A stretch of 55,278 bases of DNA, taken from positions 50,085-105,362 of the forward strand of contig DBQM01000059.1 in the NCBI GenBank assembly GCA_002305725.1, in the 5' to 3' direction. Positions 6,793-15,073 of this stretch are shown here, one piece after another. Under the pieces are notes generated by a model. That model was not told the DNA's origin. It did not search any database and saw only the letters and a list, made by a program, of their open reading frames with translations. The position numbers and the translations under genes are program-made. The first letter of the stretch is position 1, and the number at the start of each line of letters is the position of its first letter. This stretch comes from Ruminococcus sp. UBA1394. GTDB lineage: Bacteria; Bacillota; Clostridia; Oscillospirales; Ruminococcaceae.

Positions 6793-7998
6793 TTATTTCA
6801 GTGTGTCATGGCAGGTAAGCATTTTGTCGATAAACTGCTTTGCAGCTCTTGCAGAACGTCCGCTCCTGCCAACAGCGTAACGCTCCGCCTCCTTTTCAAG
6901 TTCCTCTTCTGACATATCAAGCTTATACTGCTTTGCAAGTCCGAATACAATTTCAAGGTATTCCGCCTTGTTAGGTCTTGAAAAGGCAATTTTAAGTCCG
7001 AAACGCTCTGACAAAGAGATAAGTTCCTGAACAGTATCGTTTCTGTGCATATCGTCGCCGTCCCTGTCGGAAAAGCTTTCCTTGACAAGATGACGCCTGT
7101 TGCTGGTGGCATAGATTGCAATATTGTCCGCTCTTGCCGAAACAGAGCCTTCCAGTATTGCTTTAAGCGCACCGAAATTATCATCGTCCGACGCAAAGGA
7201 AAGGTCGTCGATAAAGAGGATAAATTTCAGCGGATTTTTACTCAGATTGTCGATTATTACCGGAATATCCCTGAGCTGATCCTTGCGCACCTCTATTATA
7301 CGCAGCCCTCTGTCACGGAATTCGTTTGCAATAGCCTTGACTGAGGAGGACTTGCCCGTACCGGCGTCACCTGTCAGCAGTACATTTGAGGCAGGCTTGC
7401 CGTTAATCAGCGCCAGCGTGTTGTCGATAATCAGCTGACGCTGTTTTTCGTAGCCGATAAGCTGTGAAAGCTTTATTTCGTCGGGGTACTTTACCGGCAC
7501 AATATTGCTTTCCTTGACAATAAACATATAATATTTTGCGTAAATGCCGTAGCCGTAACGCTCAATATTGTCAACTCTGTTTTTATACTCCGCTTTGAAG
7601 TCGTAGGGAGTGTTGTCCCATTCCGGCAGAAAGCCGTCATAGGCTATGTTTCTGCGCACCATTTCCGAAGTCATTTCAGCAATGCACTGGAGTGATTCAA
7701 GTTCATTTACAAGACATTCGTGCATTTTATCGCTTATTTCAAGCTTATGCGCCTTTCTTATCATGTAGATGTTCTCGTCCTCTAAAATCAGAGTGAGAAT
7801 GTATGAGCTTAAATCGTTGTGGTGTCGGTAAAGGTTTGAAACAAAGTCGGAATACGCCTGAATCTGCGATGATGTGTCATCATCATCAAAACTGCTTAAA
7901 AGCCTTTCAAGACTCTGCATGGTGCGGCAGTTCATTATATCCCTGAAAATAACCAGTGAGCTTAATTTGAAATGAAGCTCCTGCAATTTGTCGTTCAC
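6793..7998 (-). CDS. DUF815 family AAA+ ATPase
   Basis: This cytoplasmic ATPase has a 170-residue N-terminal helical region followed by an AAA+ module. Walker A is GDAGTGKSS (210-218) and Walker B is ILFIDDLSF (260-268). A sensor-like TSNRRHLV (about 297) and a C-terminal lid with GRSGRSARAAKQFID follow. This arrangement is that of the DUF815 family, whose function is unknown. The start is GTG, chosen because AAGGTG lies eight bases upstream. It begins 15 bases after leuB and ends at the ilvA T-box, so it is probably the last gene of the leuCDB transcript. Nothing in it points to amino acid synthesis. Confidence 0.85.
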   Translation of the reverse strand: MNDKLQELHFKLSSLVIFRDIMNCRTMQSLERLLSSFDDDDTSSQIQAYSDFVSNLYRHHNDLSSYILTLILEDENIYMIRKAHKLEISDKMHECLVNELESLQCIAEMTSEMVRRNIAYDGFLPEWDNTPYDFKAEYKNRVDNIERYGYGIYAKYYMFIVKESNIVPVKYPDEIKLSQLIGYEKQRQLIIDNTLALINGKPASNVLLTGDAGTGKSSSVKAIANEFRDRGLRIIEVRKDQLRDIPVIIDNLSKNPLKFILFIDDLSFASDDDNFGALKAILEGSVSARADNIAIYATSNRRHLVKESFSDRDGDDMHRNDTVQELISLSERFGLKIAFSRPNKAEYLEIVFGLAKQYKLDMSEEELEKEAERYAVGRSGRSARAAKQFIDKMLTCHDTLK

Positions 7999-8013
7999 GG
8001 TAAAAGCACCTTC

Positions 8014-9087
8014 TTAGATAAACTCTAAAATCTTTTCTGTTACCTCAGTTGTTGAAAGCGGTTTGACACCTGTGTTTCCAACGAGGTCAGCAGTCCTGTA
8101 GCCTTCTTCAAGGAATCTGTCAACAGCTGCGTCAATAGCGTCTGCCTCCTTGTCAAGGTCGAAGGAATATCTGAGCATCATTGAGGCTGAAAGGATAGTT
8201 GCAATTGGGTTTGCCTTGTTCTGTCCGGCAATGTCAGGAGCAGAACCGTGGATAGGCTCGTACATACCTCTCTTTGTTGAACCAAGTGACGCTGACGGCA
8301 GCATACCGATTGAACCTGTGATCTGTGAGGACTCGTCTGAAAGGATATCGCCGAACATATTTGAAGTTACAACAACGTCAAACTGTGCCGGATTCTTGAC
8401 CAGCTGCATAGCCGCATTGTCAACCAGCATATCTGTGCAGGTAACGTCCGGATAGTCCTTTGCGATTTCGTGAACTGTTGCTCTCCACAGGCGTGAGCTT
8501 TCAAGAACATTAGCCTTGTCTATGCTGATAACGTTCTTGTTTCTCTTTCTTGCAGTTTCAAAGGCAACCTTTGCGATACGCTCGATTTCCATTTTGCTGT
8601 AGCACTCTGTATCGTAAGCTTCTTCGCCGTACTTGCCCTCTCTTCTTCCTCTTTCGCCGAAGTAGATACCGCCTGTCAGCTCTCTTACCATCATAAGGTC
8701 AAAGCCGTTTGCAACGATATCAGGGCGCAGAGGACACTCATCCTTTAAAGCCTTGTAAAGCTTTGCAGGGCGCAGGTTTGTGAAAAGCTCAAGCGCCGCA
8801 CGGATACCTAAAAGCGCCTTTTCCGGACGCTGATCGCCCGGGAGTGTGTCCCACTTAGGACCGCCTACTGCACCCAGAAGAACGCTGTCACTTGCAAGAC
8901 AGCCCTTTACTGTTTCCTCCGGCAGCGGCTTGCCTGTTGCATCAATAGCCGCACCGCCGATAAGGTAAGGGGTGAAGTTGAATTTGTGTCCGAACTTGTC
9001 TGCTGTTTTCTTCAGAATCTCAACGGCGCTGTCCACGATTTCCGGACCAATACCGTCACCTCTGAGCAATGCTATATTAAATTCCAT
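8014..9087 (-). CDS. leuB: 3-isopropylmalate dehydrogenase
   Basis: LeuB oxidises and decarboxylates 3-isopropylmalate to 2-oxoisocaproate with NAD+. The 357-aa protein has the family landmarks: LLRGDGIGPEIVDSA at the N-terminus, the substrate arginines around LRPAKLYKAL, the conserved MVRELTGGIYFGERG, the metal-binding Asp residues in SNMFGDILSDE, and GSAPDIAGQNKANP. Length is normal. AAGGAG precedes ATG, and leuD ends 12 bases upstream. It follows leuC and leuD in pathway order. There is no leuA in the window, so the first leucine step must be encoded elsewhere. Confidence 0.97.
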   Translation of the reverse strand: MEFNIALLRGDGIGPEIVDSAVEILKKTADKFGHKFNFTPYLIGGAAIDATGKPLPEETVKGCLASDSVLLGAVGGPKWDTLPGDQRPEKALLGIRAALELFTNLRPAKLYKALKDECPLRPDIVANGFDLMMVRELTGGIYFGERGRREGKYGEEAYDTECYSKMEIERIAKVAFETARKRNKNVISIDKANVLESSRLWRATVHEIAKDYPDVTCTDMLVDNAAMQLVKNPAQFDVVVTSNMFGDILSDESSQITGSIGMLPSASLGSTKRGMYEPIHGSAPDIAGQNKANPIATILSASMMLRYSFDLDKEADAIDAAVDRFLEEGYRTADLVGNTGVKPLSTTEVTEKILEFI

Positions 9088-9099
9088 TGTTGTTACTCC

Positions 9100-9594
9100 T
9101 TATTTAAAGCTGCCGTTTTTGATAGACTCAACCAGTCCGCCGTTGGTGATGATAGACTGGATAAATTCCGGGAACGGCTCTGTTTTAAACTGCTTGCCAG
9201 TTGTCTTGTCGGTGATAACGCCCTTGTCAAGGTCAGCCTCAACTGTGTGTCCCTCTTCGATAGCGTCAACAGCCTCCGGACACTCTAAAATTGCAAGACC
9301 GATGTTGATTGAATTTCTGTAGAAAATTCTTGCAAAGCTTTTTGCGATAACCAGAGAAATACCGCTTTCCTTGATTGCGATTGGAGCGTGTTCACGGGAA
9401 GAACCGCAGCCGAAGTTAAAGCCTGCAACCATGATGTCGCCGTTCTGTACACGTCCGGCAAATGTAGCGTCCAGGTCCTCCATGCAGTGGGAGGCAAGCT
9501 CTTTCTTGTCGCTTGTGTTCAGGTATCTTGCAGGAATAATAACGTCTGTGTCAACGTTGTCGCCGTATTTTATAACCTTACCCTCAAAAACCAT
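9100..9594 (-). CDS. leuD: 3-isopropylmalate dehydratase small subunit
   Basis: LeuD pairs with LeuC to isomerise 2-isopropylmalate to 3-isopropylmalate. The 164-aa protein is the compact bacterial form with the swivel-domain signature: GDNVDTDVIIPARYL near the N-terminus, then AGFNFGCGSSREHAPIA (about 58-74). An AAAGGAGG site lies inside the last codons of leuC, and only one base separates the genes, so the two subunits are coupled. Confidence 0.97.
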   Translation of the reverse strand: MVFEGKVIKYGDNVDTDVIIPARYLNTSDKKELASHCMEDLDATFAGRVQNGDIMVAGFNFGCGSSREHAPIAIKESGISLVIAKSFARIFYRNSINIGLAILECPEAVDAIEEGHTVEADLDKGVITDKTTGKQFKTEPFPEFIQSIITNGGLVESIKNGSFK

Positions 9595-9595
9595 C

Positions 9596-10858
9596 TTACA
9601 TTACCTCCTTTGGCTCTGCAATTTTTCCTGCGATTGCCGAAGCTGCCGCAACAGCCGGACTTGCAAGGTAAATCTCGGAATCAACGTGTCCCATTCTGCC
9701 TACAAAGTTTCTGTTTGTAGTAGCAACAGCTCTTTCGCCCTGTGCCAGAATACCCATGTAGCCGCCCAGACACGGTCCGCAGGTAGGAGTTGAAACAACT
9801 GCTCCTGCCTCAATAAAGATTTTCAGAAGTCCCTGTTCCATAGCCTCAAGGTAGATTTTCTGTGTTGCCGGAATGATGATTGTTCTTACATTCTTTGCAA
9901 CCTTTTTGCCCTTTAATATCTCAGCCGCAAGCTGTAAGTCCTCAAGTCTGCCGTTTGTGCATGAGCCGATTACAACCTGGTCAATCTTTATATCGTCAAT
10001 CTCGTCAACTGTATGTGTGTTTTCCGGCAGGTGCGGGAAGGAAACAGTCGGCTTGATTTCGCTTAAATCAATAACGTAGGTTTCGTCATACTGTGCATCT
10101 GCGTCAGCCTTGTAAACCTTTGGTTCTCTGTTACTGTGTTCCTTGACGTATTCGATAGTCTTTTCATCAACCTCAAAGATACCGTTTTTAGCACCTGCTT
10201 CGATAGCCATGTTAGCCATGCAGAGTCTGTCGCTTACGGAGAGTGAGGAAAGACCCTCGCCTGTAAATTCCATTGAGCGGTAAAGCGCACCGTCAACGCC
10301 TATCATGCCGATAATGTGGAGAATTACGTCCTTGCCTGTAACATACTTGTTAAGCTTGCCCTTCAGTTCAAACTTTATAGCGGACGGTACTTTGAACCAC
10401 GCCTTGCCTGTTGCCATGCCGCAGGCCATATCAGTTGAACCAACGCCTGTTGAGAATGCGCCCAGTGCGCCGTATGTACAGGTGTGTGAGTCCGCACCGA
10501 TTACTGCGTCACCCGAAACGACAAGTCCTTTTTCCGGGAGCAGAGCGTGTTCGATACCCATTTCGCCCACGTCGTAGAAGTTTGTAATGTCCTTTTCACC
10601 GCAGAAGTCACGGCACATTTTACACTGTTCAGCCGCCTTGATGTCCTTGTTAGGAGCAAAGTGGTCCATAACCATTGTAACCTTGTCCTTGTCAAAGACG
10701 TTTTCAGCGCCCAGCTTGTTGAATTCCTTTATGGCAACCGGAGAGGTAATATCGTTGCCGAGGACTAAATCGAGGTTGACTAAGATTAACTGTCCAGCCT
10801 CAACCTTGTCCAGTCCTGCATGAGCCGCAAGTATTTTCTGCGTCATTGTCATGCCCAT
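9596..10858 (-). CDS. leuC: 3-isopropylmalate dehydratase large subunit
   Basis: LeuC is the [4Fe-4S] aconitase-type subunit of isopropylmalate isomerase. The 420-aa protein has the three cluster cysteines in GSCTNGR and PTCGPCLGG, plus DSHTCTYGALGAFSTGVG. The start MGMTMTQKILAAHAG is the usual one in Clostridia and has GAAAGGAA about seven bases upstream. The first 59 bases are overlapped in another frame by the 3' end of a RAYT transposase ORF, so the transcript from ilvD reaches leuC through that gene. LeuD follows after one base. Confidence 0.97.
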   Translation of the reverse strand: MGMTMTQKILAAHAGLDKVEAGQLILVNLDLVLGNDITSPVAIKEFNKLGAENVFDKDKVTMVMDHFAPNKDIKAAEQCKMCRDFCGEKDITNFYDVGEMGIEHALLPEKGLVVSGDAVIGADSHTCTYGALGAFSTGVGSTDMACGMATGKAWFKVPSAIKFELKGKLNKYVTGKDVILHIIGMIGVDGALYRSMEFTGEGLSSLSVSDRLCMANMAIEAGAKNGIFEVDEKTIEYVKEHSNREPKVYKADADAQYDETYVIDLSEIKPTVSFPHLPENTHTVDEIDDIKIDQVVIGSCTNGRLEDLQLAAEILKGKKVAKNVRTIIIPATQKIYLEAMEQGLLKIFIEAGAVVSTPTCGPCLGGYMGILAQGERAVATTNRNFVGRMGHVDSEIYLASPAVAAASAIAGKIAEPKEVM

Positions 10859-11369
10859 TTATATCATTCCTTTCAGATTTATTGTCGTTGAAGAAACAAT
10901 CTTCTTCCCATTTTAAAGGATTGTTTTCTATATATTCCCATATTTTCAGATACTCTTTTTCTTTGCGGATAATGTGGTCGTGAAATGACTTTTGCCATAG
11001 TGAAAAACCAATTTGTTTTGTAATTATACCTTTTGTCTGCTGAATAACCGTTGAAATTGTAGGGGCGACCATCGGTCGCCCGATTAATTCACAATCAATT
11101 CGCATCAGCAAATGAATGTGATTTGGCATAATTACATATTTGTCAATTTCAATACCTGTATAATGTATTGGTATATTTTGTATTGATTTGTCAACGATTT
11201 CGCCATATTCCGATAACGTTATATTCTGCGGGCGACCAATGGTCGCCCCTACATCACGCCACAACATATTTTCATGGTTTTTCACACAAACCGTAATAAA
11301 ATACAAACCGTCGGAGCTGTAATCAAATTTTTTCAGCCGATTTGGTTTTCGTGTCGGTAAATCACGCAT
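10800..11369 (-). CDS. REP-associated tyrosine (RAYT) transposase, IS200-like HUH family
   Basis: RAYTs are single-domain Y1 transposases tied to REP palindromes. This 189-aa ORF has the core: FDYSSDGLYFITVCVKNH, the HUH motif at H84/H86 in MPNHIHLLM, then WQKSFHDHIIR and WEYIENNP with likely nucleophile Y146. Two REP-like palindromes lie in frame inside the gene, at 11229-11252 (giving VGATIGRP, residues 40-47) and 11059-11082 (giving IGRPMVAPT, 96-104). The usual protein end is near residue 160. The last 29 residues are low-complexity polar and run 59 bases into leuC in another frame, so the native stop may have been lost. It starts five bases after ilvD with a poor ribosome binding site. 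Whether it is active is unknown. Confidence 0.85.
   Translation of the reverse strand: MRDLPTRKPNRLKKFDYSSDGLYFITVCVKNHENMLWRDVGATIGRPQNITLSEYGEIVDKSIQNIPIHYTGIEIDKYVIMPNHIHLLMRIDCELIGRPMVAPTISTVIQQTKGIITKQIGFSLWQKSFHDHIIRKEKEYLKIWEYIENNPLKWEEDCFFNDNKSERNDINGHDNDAENTCGSCRTGQG
11059..11082 (+). repeat. REP-like palindrome inside the RAYT gene
   Basis: GTAGGGGCGACC-ATC-GGTCGCCCG, the same palindrome as at 4509, 27717 and 29302. It encodes IGRPMVAPT of the transposase on the minus strand. Confidence 0.9.
11229..11252 (-). repeat. Second REP-like palindrome inside the RAYT gene, inverted
   Basis: CGGGCGACC-AAT-GGTCGCCCCTAC, inverted with respect to the copy at 11059. On the minus strand it encodes VGATIGRP in frame. 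Confidence 0.9.
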
Positions 11370-11374
11370 TCCGC

Positions 11375-13036
11375 TTATTTATTGATAATAGCGCCCTTAT
11401 CCGCAGAGGAAACCATAGCGGCATATCTCTTTGCGTAGCCTGTGATACCCTCTTTTACGAGAATCTTTGTATTTTTCTTTCTCTCGGCAAGTTCCTCGTC
11501 GGAAACTTCAAGAGTGATTTTGTAGTTCGGAATGTCGATTGAGATAATGTCGCCGTCCTGAACGTATGCAATGTTACCGCCGCTTACAGCCTCCGGAGAA
11601 ACGTGACCGATAGCCGCACCTCTTGTAGCACCGCTGAAACGTCCGTCAGTAATAAGGGCAACGTCCTTGTCAAGTCCCATTCCGGCAATAGCGGAAGTCG
11701 GTGAAAGCATTTCTCTCATGCCCGGACCGCCTGCAGGTCCTTCATAGCGTATAACAACCACGTCGCCAGCCTTGATACCGCCGCCTCTGATTACCTTGAT
11801 AGCCTCTTCCTCGCTGTTGAATACTCTTGCCGGACCGGAATGTGTCAGCATTTCCGGAGCAACAGCACTTCTCTTTACAACACAGCCGTCCGGTGCAAGA
11901 TTGCCTCTGAGTACCGCAATACCGCCTGTTTCGCTGTACGGATTGTCGATAGTTCTGATAATATCAGGGTTCTTGTTGACAACGCCCTTAATGTTTTCGC
12001 CGAGAGTCTGACCAGTTACAGTCATAACGTCGGTATTGATAAGACCCTTCTTGTTCAGTTCATTGAGCACCGCATAAACGCCGCCTGCTTCGTTTAAGTC
12101 CTCCATATAGGTGTGACCAGCCGGTGCAAGGTGGCAGAGGTTAGGAGTCTTTGCACTTATCTCGTTTGCCATGTCAAGATTTATTGTGATTCCGCACTCG
12201 TTTGCGATAGCCGGAAGATGAAGCATACTGTTAGTTGAACAGCCCAGAGCCATGTCGGCAGTAAGAGCATTGTGGAACGCCTTTTCTGTCATGATGTCAC
12301 GGGGACGGATATTCTTTCTTACCAGTTCCATTACAGCCATACCAGCCTGTTTTGCAAGCTTGATTCTCTCTGAGTATACAGCCGGAATAGTACCGTTTCC
12401 ACGAAGTCCCATACCCAGAACTTCTGTCAGACAGTTCATGGAGTTAGCAGTGTACATCCCCGAACATGAACCGCAGGTTGGACAAGCCTTGTTCTCAAAC
12501 TCCTCAACGTCCTCCAGAGTAGCCTTGCCGGCAGAATATGCGCCAACAGCTTCAAACATACTGGAAAGACTTGTTTTCTTACCCTTTACATGACCTGCAA
12601 GCATAGGACCGCCGCTTACAAAAACAGTCGGGATATTTACTCTTGCCGCAGCCATAAGCAGTCCGGGAACGTTCTTGTCGCAGTTTGGTACCATAACAAG
12701 AGCGTCAAAGTGGTGAGCAAGCGCCATGCACTCTGTTGAATCGGCGATAAGGTCACGGGTTACGAGGGAGTACTTCATGCCCTTGTGTCCCATTGCGATA
12801 CCGTCGCATACTGCAATTGCAGGGAATACTACAGGAGTACCGCCGCCCATTGCAACGCCGAGTTTTACAGCCTCGACGATTTTGTCTATGTTCATGTGAC
12901 CAGGTACAATCTCATTGTAAGATGAAACAATACCAACCAGCGGTCTTTTCATTTCCTCACGGGTCATACCCAGAGCGTTGAAAAGTGAACGCTGAGGAGC
13001 CATTTCAACTCCGTCACAGAAAAAATTTTCAGCCAT
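11375..13036 (-). CDS. ilvD: Dihydroxy-acid dehydratase
   Basis: IlvD dehydrates 2,3-dihydroxy-3-methylbutanoate and its isoleucine-pathway homologue to the 2-oxo acids. The 553-aa protein keeps the iron-sulfur cysteines in PNCDKNVPG and CPTCGSCSGMYT, the Mg-binding segment around VCDGIAMGHKGMKYS, and the C-terminal TDGRFSGATRGAAIGHVSPEA. GAGGT lies eight bases before ATG. It follows a small membrane-protein gene by 20 bases and is followed by the RAYT gene. A terminator at 13396-13441 separates it from ilvBNC, so it needs its own promoter, probably at 13349-13357. Confidence 0.97.
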   Translation of the reverse strand: MAENFFCDGVEMAPQRSLFNALGMTREEMKRPLVGIVSSYNEIVPGHMNIDKIVEAVKLGVAMGGGTPVVFPAIAVCDGIAMGHKGMKYSLVTRDLIADSTECMALAHHFDALVMVPNCDKNVPGLLMAAARVNIPTVFVSGGPMLAGHVKGKKTSLSSMFEAVGAYSAGKATLEDVEEFENKACPTCGSCSGMYTANSMNCLTEVLGMGLRGNGTIPAVYSERIKLAKQAGMAVMELVRKNIRPRDIMTEKAFHNALTADMALGCSTNSMLHLPAIANECGITINLDMANEISAKTPNLCHLAPAGHTYMEDLNEAGGVYAVLNELNKKGLINTDVMTVTGQTLGENIKGVVNKNPDIIRTIDNPYSETGGIAVLRGNLAPDGCVVKRSAVAPEMLTHSGPARVFNSEEEAIKVIRGGGIKAGDVVVIRYEGPAGGPGMREMLSPTSAIAGMGLDKDVALITDGRFSGATRGAAIGHVSPEAVSGGNIAYVQDGDIISIDIPNYKITLEVSDEELAERKKNTKILVKEGITGYAKRYAAMVSSADKGAIINK

Positions 13037-13056
13037 TTTCTTTACCTCATTTACTT

Positions 13057-13278
13057 TTATTTTGTCGCTAATGCCATAAATCCAATTACTTTATCAATAG
13101 CTAAAATCACGAAACATATAATCATTAATATGGTCATAATCTGAAAAAACAAAGCACCCCATCTGTAAAATTTATCCCTGTCGCTCTGAAATGCTCTGTT
13201 TACCTGATTTTCTTCTCTGTTATGCCCATATAATTCCTCTAATTCACGCTTTTCTTTTTCAGATAATTCTTTCGGCAT
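13057..13278 (-). CDS. Small single-helix membrane protein, 73 aa
   Basis: I do not recognise this protein. Residues 1-38 are charged (PKELSEKEKRELEELYGHNR onward). A hydrophobic stretch at about 41-62 (ALFFQIMTILMIICFVILAI) forms one membrane helix, followed by a short tail. GGGAGG seven bases before ATG is a strong ribosome binding site, and ilvD starts 20 bases downstream. It is therefore a real translated gene at the head of the ilvD transcript. A role in branched-chain amino acid metabolism is only suggested by position. Confidence 0.75.
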   Translation of the reverse strand: MPKELSEKEKRELEELYGHNREENQVNRAFQSDRDKFYRWGALFFQIMTILMIICFVILAIDKVIGFMALATK

Positions 13279-13348
13279 TTCTTCACCTCCCTGCTTTTTC
13301 TTTACCCCAATCTACGAATCAGCCATGCGTCCGATAACCACAGAAACA

Positions 13349-13357
13349 ATTATAACA
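13349..13357 (-). promoter_or_regulatory. Extended -10 promoter of the ilvD transcript
   Basis: Minus-strand TGTTATAAT, an extended -10 element, about 70 bases before the 73-aa gene and downstream of the ilvC terminator. No clear -35 box is visible. Confidence 0.45.
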
Positions 13358-13395
13358 CTGCCAGACAATAATGCTGATTTGTGCATAATTCACTT

Positions 13396-13441
13396 CAAAA
13401 AACGCAAACTGCTTTCCCGACTTTGTAAATCAGGAAAGCAG
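13396..13441 (-). terminator. Terminator of ilvBNC
   Basis: Minus-strand CTGCTTTCC, about 15-base loop, GGAAAGCAG, then TTTGCGTTTTTT. It lies 65 bases past the ilvC stop. Confidence 0.8.
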
Positions 13442-13505
13442 CAAATACATACAGTCCGATTACGTTTACAATCGGAGATACTTATTAAATTATACGGCAA
13501 GTGAA

Positions 13506-14543
13506 TCAGTTGTTGATAAACTTGTCCTCTTCGTTGTTCCAGCTGTAGAGCTTTCTGATCTCTTCGCCGACCTTTTCTGACGGATGCTCAGAAGCAAGCT
13601 TTCTCATTGCTCTGAAGTGAGCCTGACCGCCTGCAGGTGACATATCGAGGAGGAATTCCTTAGCGAATGAACCGTCCTGAATGTTCTTGAGGATCTGCTT
13701 CATAGCCTTCTTAGTGTCCTCTGTGATGATCTTAGGACCTGTGATGTAGTCGCCGTATTCAGCAGTATTTGAGATAGAGTATCTCATACCAGCAAAACCG
13801 CTCTGGTAGATAAGGTCAACGATAAGCTTCATTTCGTGGATACACTCAAAGTAAGCGTTTCTCGGGTCATAACCAGCCTCAACGAGTGTTTCAAAACCAG
13901 CCTGCATAAGAGCGCAAACACCGCCGCAGAGAACTGCCTGTTCGCCGAAGAGGTCTGTTTCTGTTTCTGTTCTGAATGTTGTTTCAAGAACGCCTGCTCT
14001 TGCGCCGCCGATTGCAAGACCGTAAGCGAGAGCCATATCCTGAGCCTTGCCTGTTGCGTCCTGAGCAACTGCTACGAGGCATGGAACGCCCTTGCCAGCC
14101 TGATATTCACTTCTTACTGTGTGACCAGGTCCCTTTGGAGCGATCATAGTAACGTCAACGAATGACGGAGGAACGATCTGACCGAAGTGGATAGCGAAAC
14201 CGTGAGCGAACATGAGCATATCGCCTTCCTTGAGGTTTGGCTCGATGTCCTGCTTGTACATAGCAGCCTGCTTTTCATCGTTGATAAGGATCATGATGAT
14301 GTCAGCCTGTTTTGCAGCCTCAGCAGCTGTGAATACTTCAAAGCCCTGCTTAACTGCCTTGTCCCATGACTTGCTTCCTTCGTAAAGACCGATAATAACT
14401 CTTGCATTGTCGCCGAGAGATTCCTTAGCATTGAGAGCGTGAGCATGACCCTGGCTGCCGTAACCGATAACAGCTATTGTCTTGCCGTAAAGTAAGGATA
14501 AATCGCAGTCTTCCTGATAAAATACCTTTGCTGTGTTTGACAT
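13506..14543 (-). CDS. ilvC: Ketol-acid reductoisomerase
   Basis: IlvC converts acetolactate and acetohydroxybutyrate to the dihydroxy acids by alkyl migration and NAD(P)H-dependent reduction. The 345-aa protein is the short class I form. The Rossmann motif is GYGSQGHAHALNAKE (about 27-41), the cofactor loop is GLYEGSKSW, and the knotted C-terminal domain contains ECIHEMKLIVDLIYQSG and the metal-binding acidic residues. AAAGGAG precedes ATG by eight bases. It lies 20 bases after ilvN and ends the ilvBNC operon. Confidence 0.97.
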   Translation of the reverse strand: MSNTAKVFYQEDCDLSLLYGKTIAVIGYGSQGHAHALNAKESLGDNARVIIGLYEGSKSWDKAVKQGFEVFTAAEAAKQADIIMILINDEKQAAMYKQDIEPNLKEGDMLMFAHGFAIHFGQIVPPSFVDVTMIAPKGPGHTVRSEYQAGKGVPCLVAVAQDATGKAQDMALAYGLAIGGARAGVLETTFRTETETDLFGEQAVLCGGVCALMQAGFETLVEAGYDPRNAYFECIHEMKLIVDLIYQSGFAGMRYSISNTAEYGDYITGPKIITEDTKKAMKQILKNIQDGSFAKEFLLDMSPAGGQAHFRAMRKLASEHPSEKVGEEIRKLYSWNNEEDKFINN

Positions 14544-14563
14544 TATAAAGACTCCTTTTATAA

Positions 14564-15073
14564 TTATTTATGGGCAGTGTCTGAATTAAGACAATGACTG
14601 CCTCTTTCAAGAGCTACAATACCTGTTCTGCATATCTCCATTATGCCGAAAGGCTTTACAAGCTCAATAAAAGCGTTGATTTTCGAGCTTTCACCGGTAA
14701 TCTCAATACAGAGAGCGTCCGGAGAATAGTCTACGATTTTTGAGCGGAAAACGTCAACCGCCGCAAGAATGTCCTGTCTTGTCTTGGAATCATTCTTTAT
14801 TTTTATAAGCAGAAGTTCACGGGTAACGGTTTCGTCACGTTCCATGACCTGAACCTGCTTGACGTCGTGCATTTTACTCAGCTGTTTGATAATCTGAGTC
14901 CTGGAATATTCGTCACCTCTCATGGAGATGGTTATTCTTGAAAATTCCGGAGATTCTGTTTCGCCCACAGTAAGAGTGTCAATGTTGAAGCCTCTTCTTG
15001 TGAACATACTTGAAACTCGTGTGAGAACACCGAATCTGTTGGCTACGAGTATACTGAAAACATATCTTTCCAT
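14564..15073 (-). CDS. ilvN: Acetolactate synthase small (regulatory) subunit
   Basis: IlvN binds branched-chain amino acids and gives feedback control of IlvB. The 169-aa protein starts with an ACT domain (YVFSILVANRFGVLTRVSSM, residues 4-23, then GFNIDTLTVGETESPEFSRI). It has the usual C-terminal ALS_ss_C domain, ending GIMEICRTGIVALERG. It overlaps the ilvB stop by one base, so the subunits are translationally coupled. Confidence 0.96.
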   Translation of the reverse strand: MERYVFSILVANRFGVLTRVSSMFTRRGFNIDTLTVGETESPEFSRITISMRGDEYSRTQIIKQLSKMHDVKQVQVMERDETVTRELLLIKIKNDSKTRQDILAAVDVFRSKIVDYSPDALCIEITGESSKINAFIELVKPFGIMEICRTGIVALERGSHCLNSDTAHK

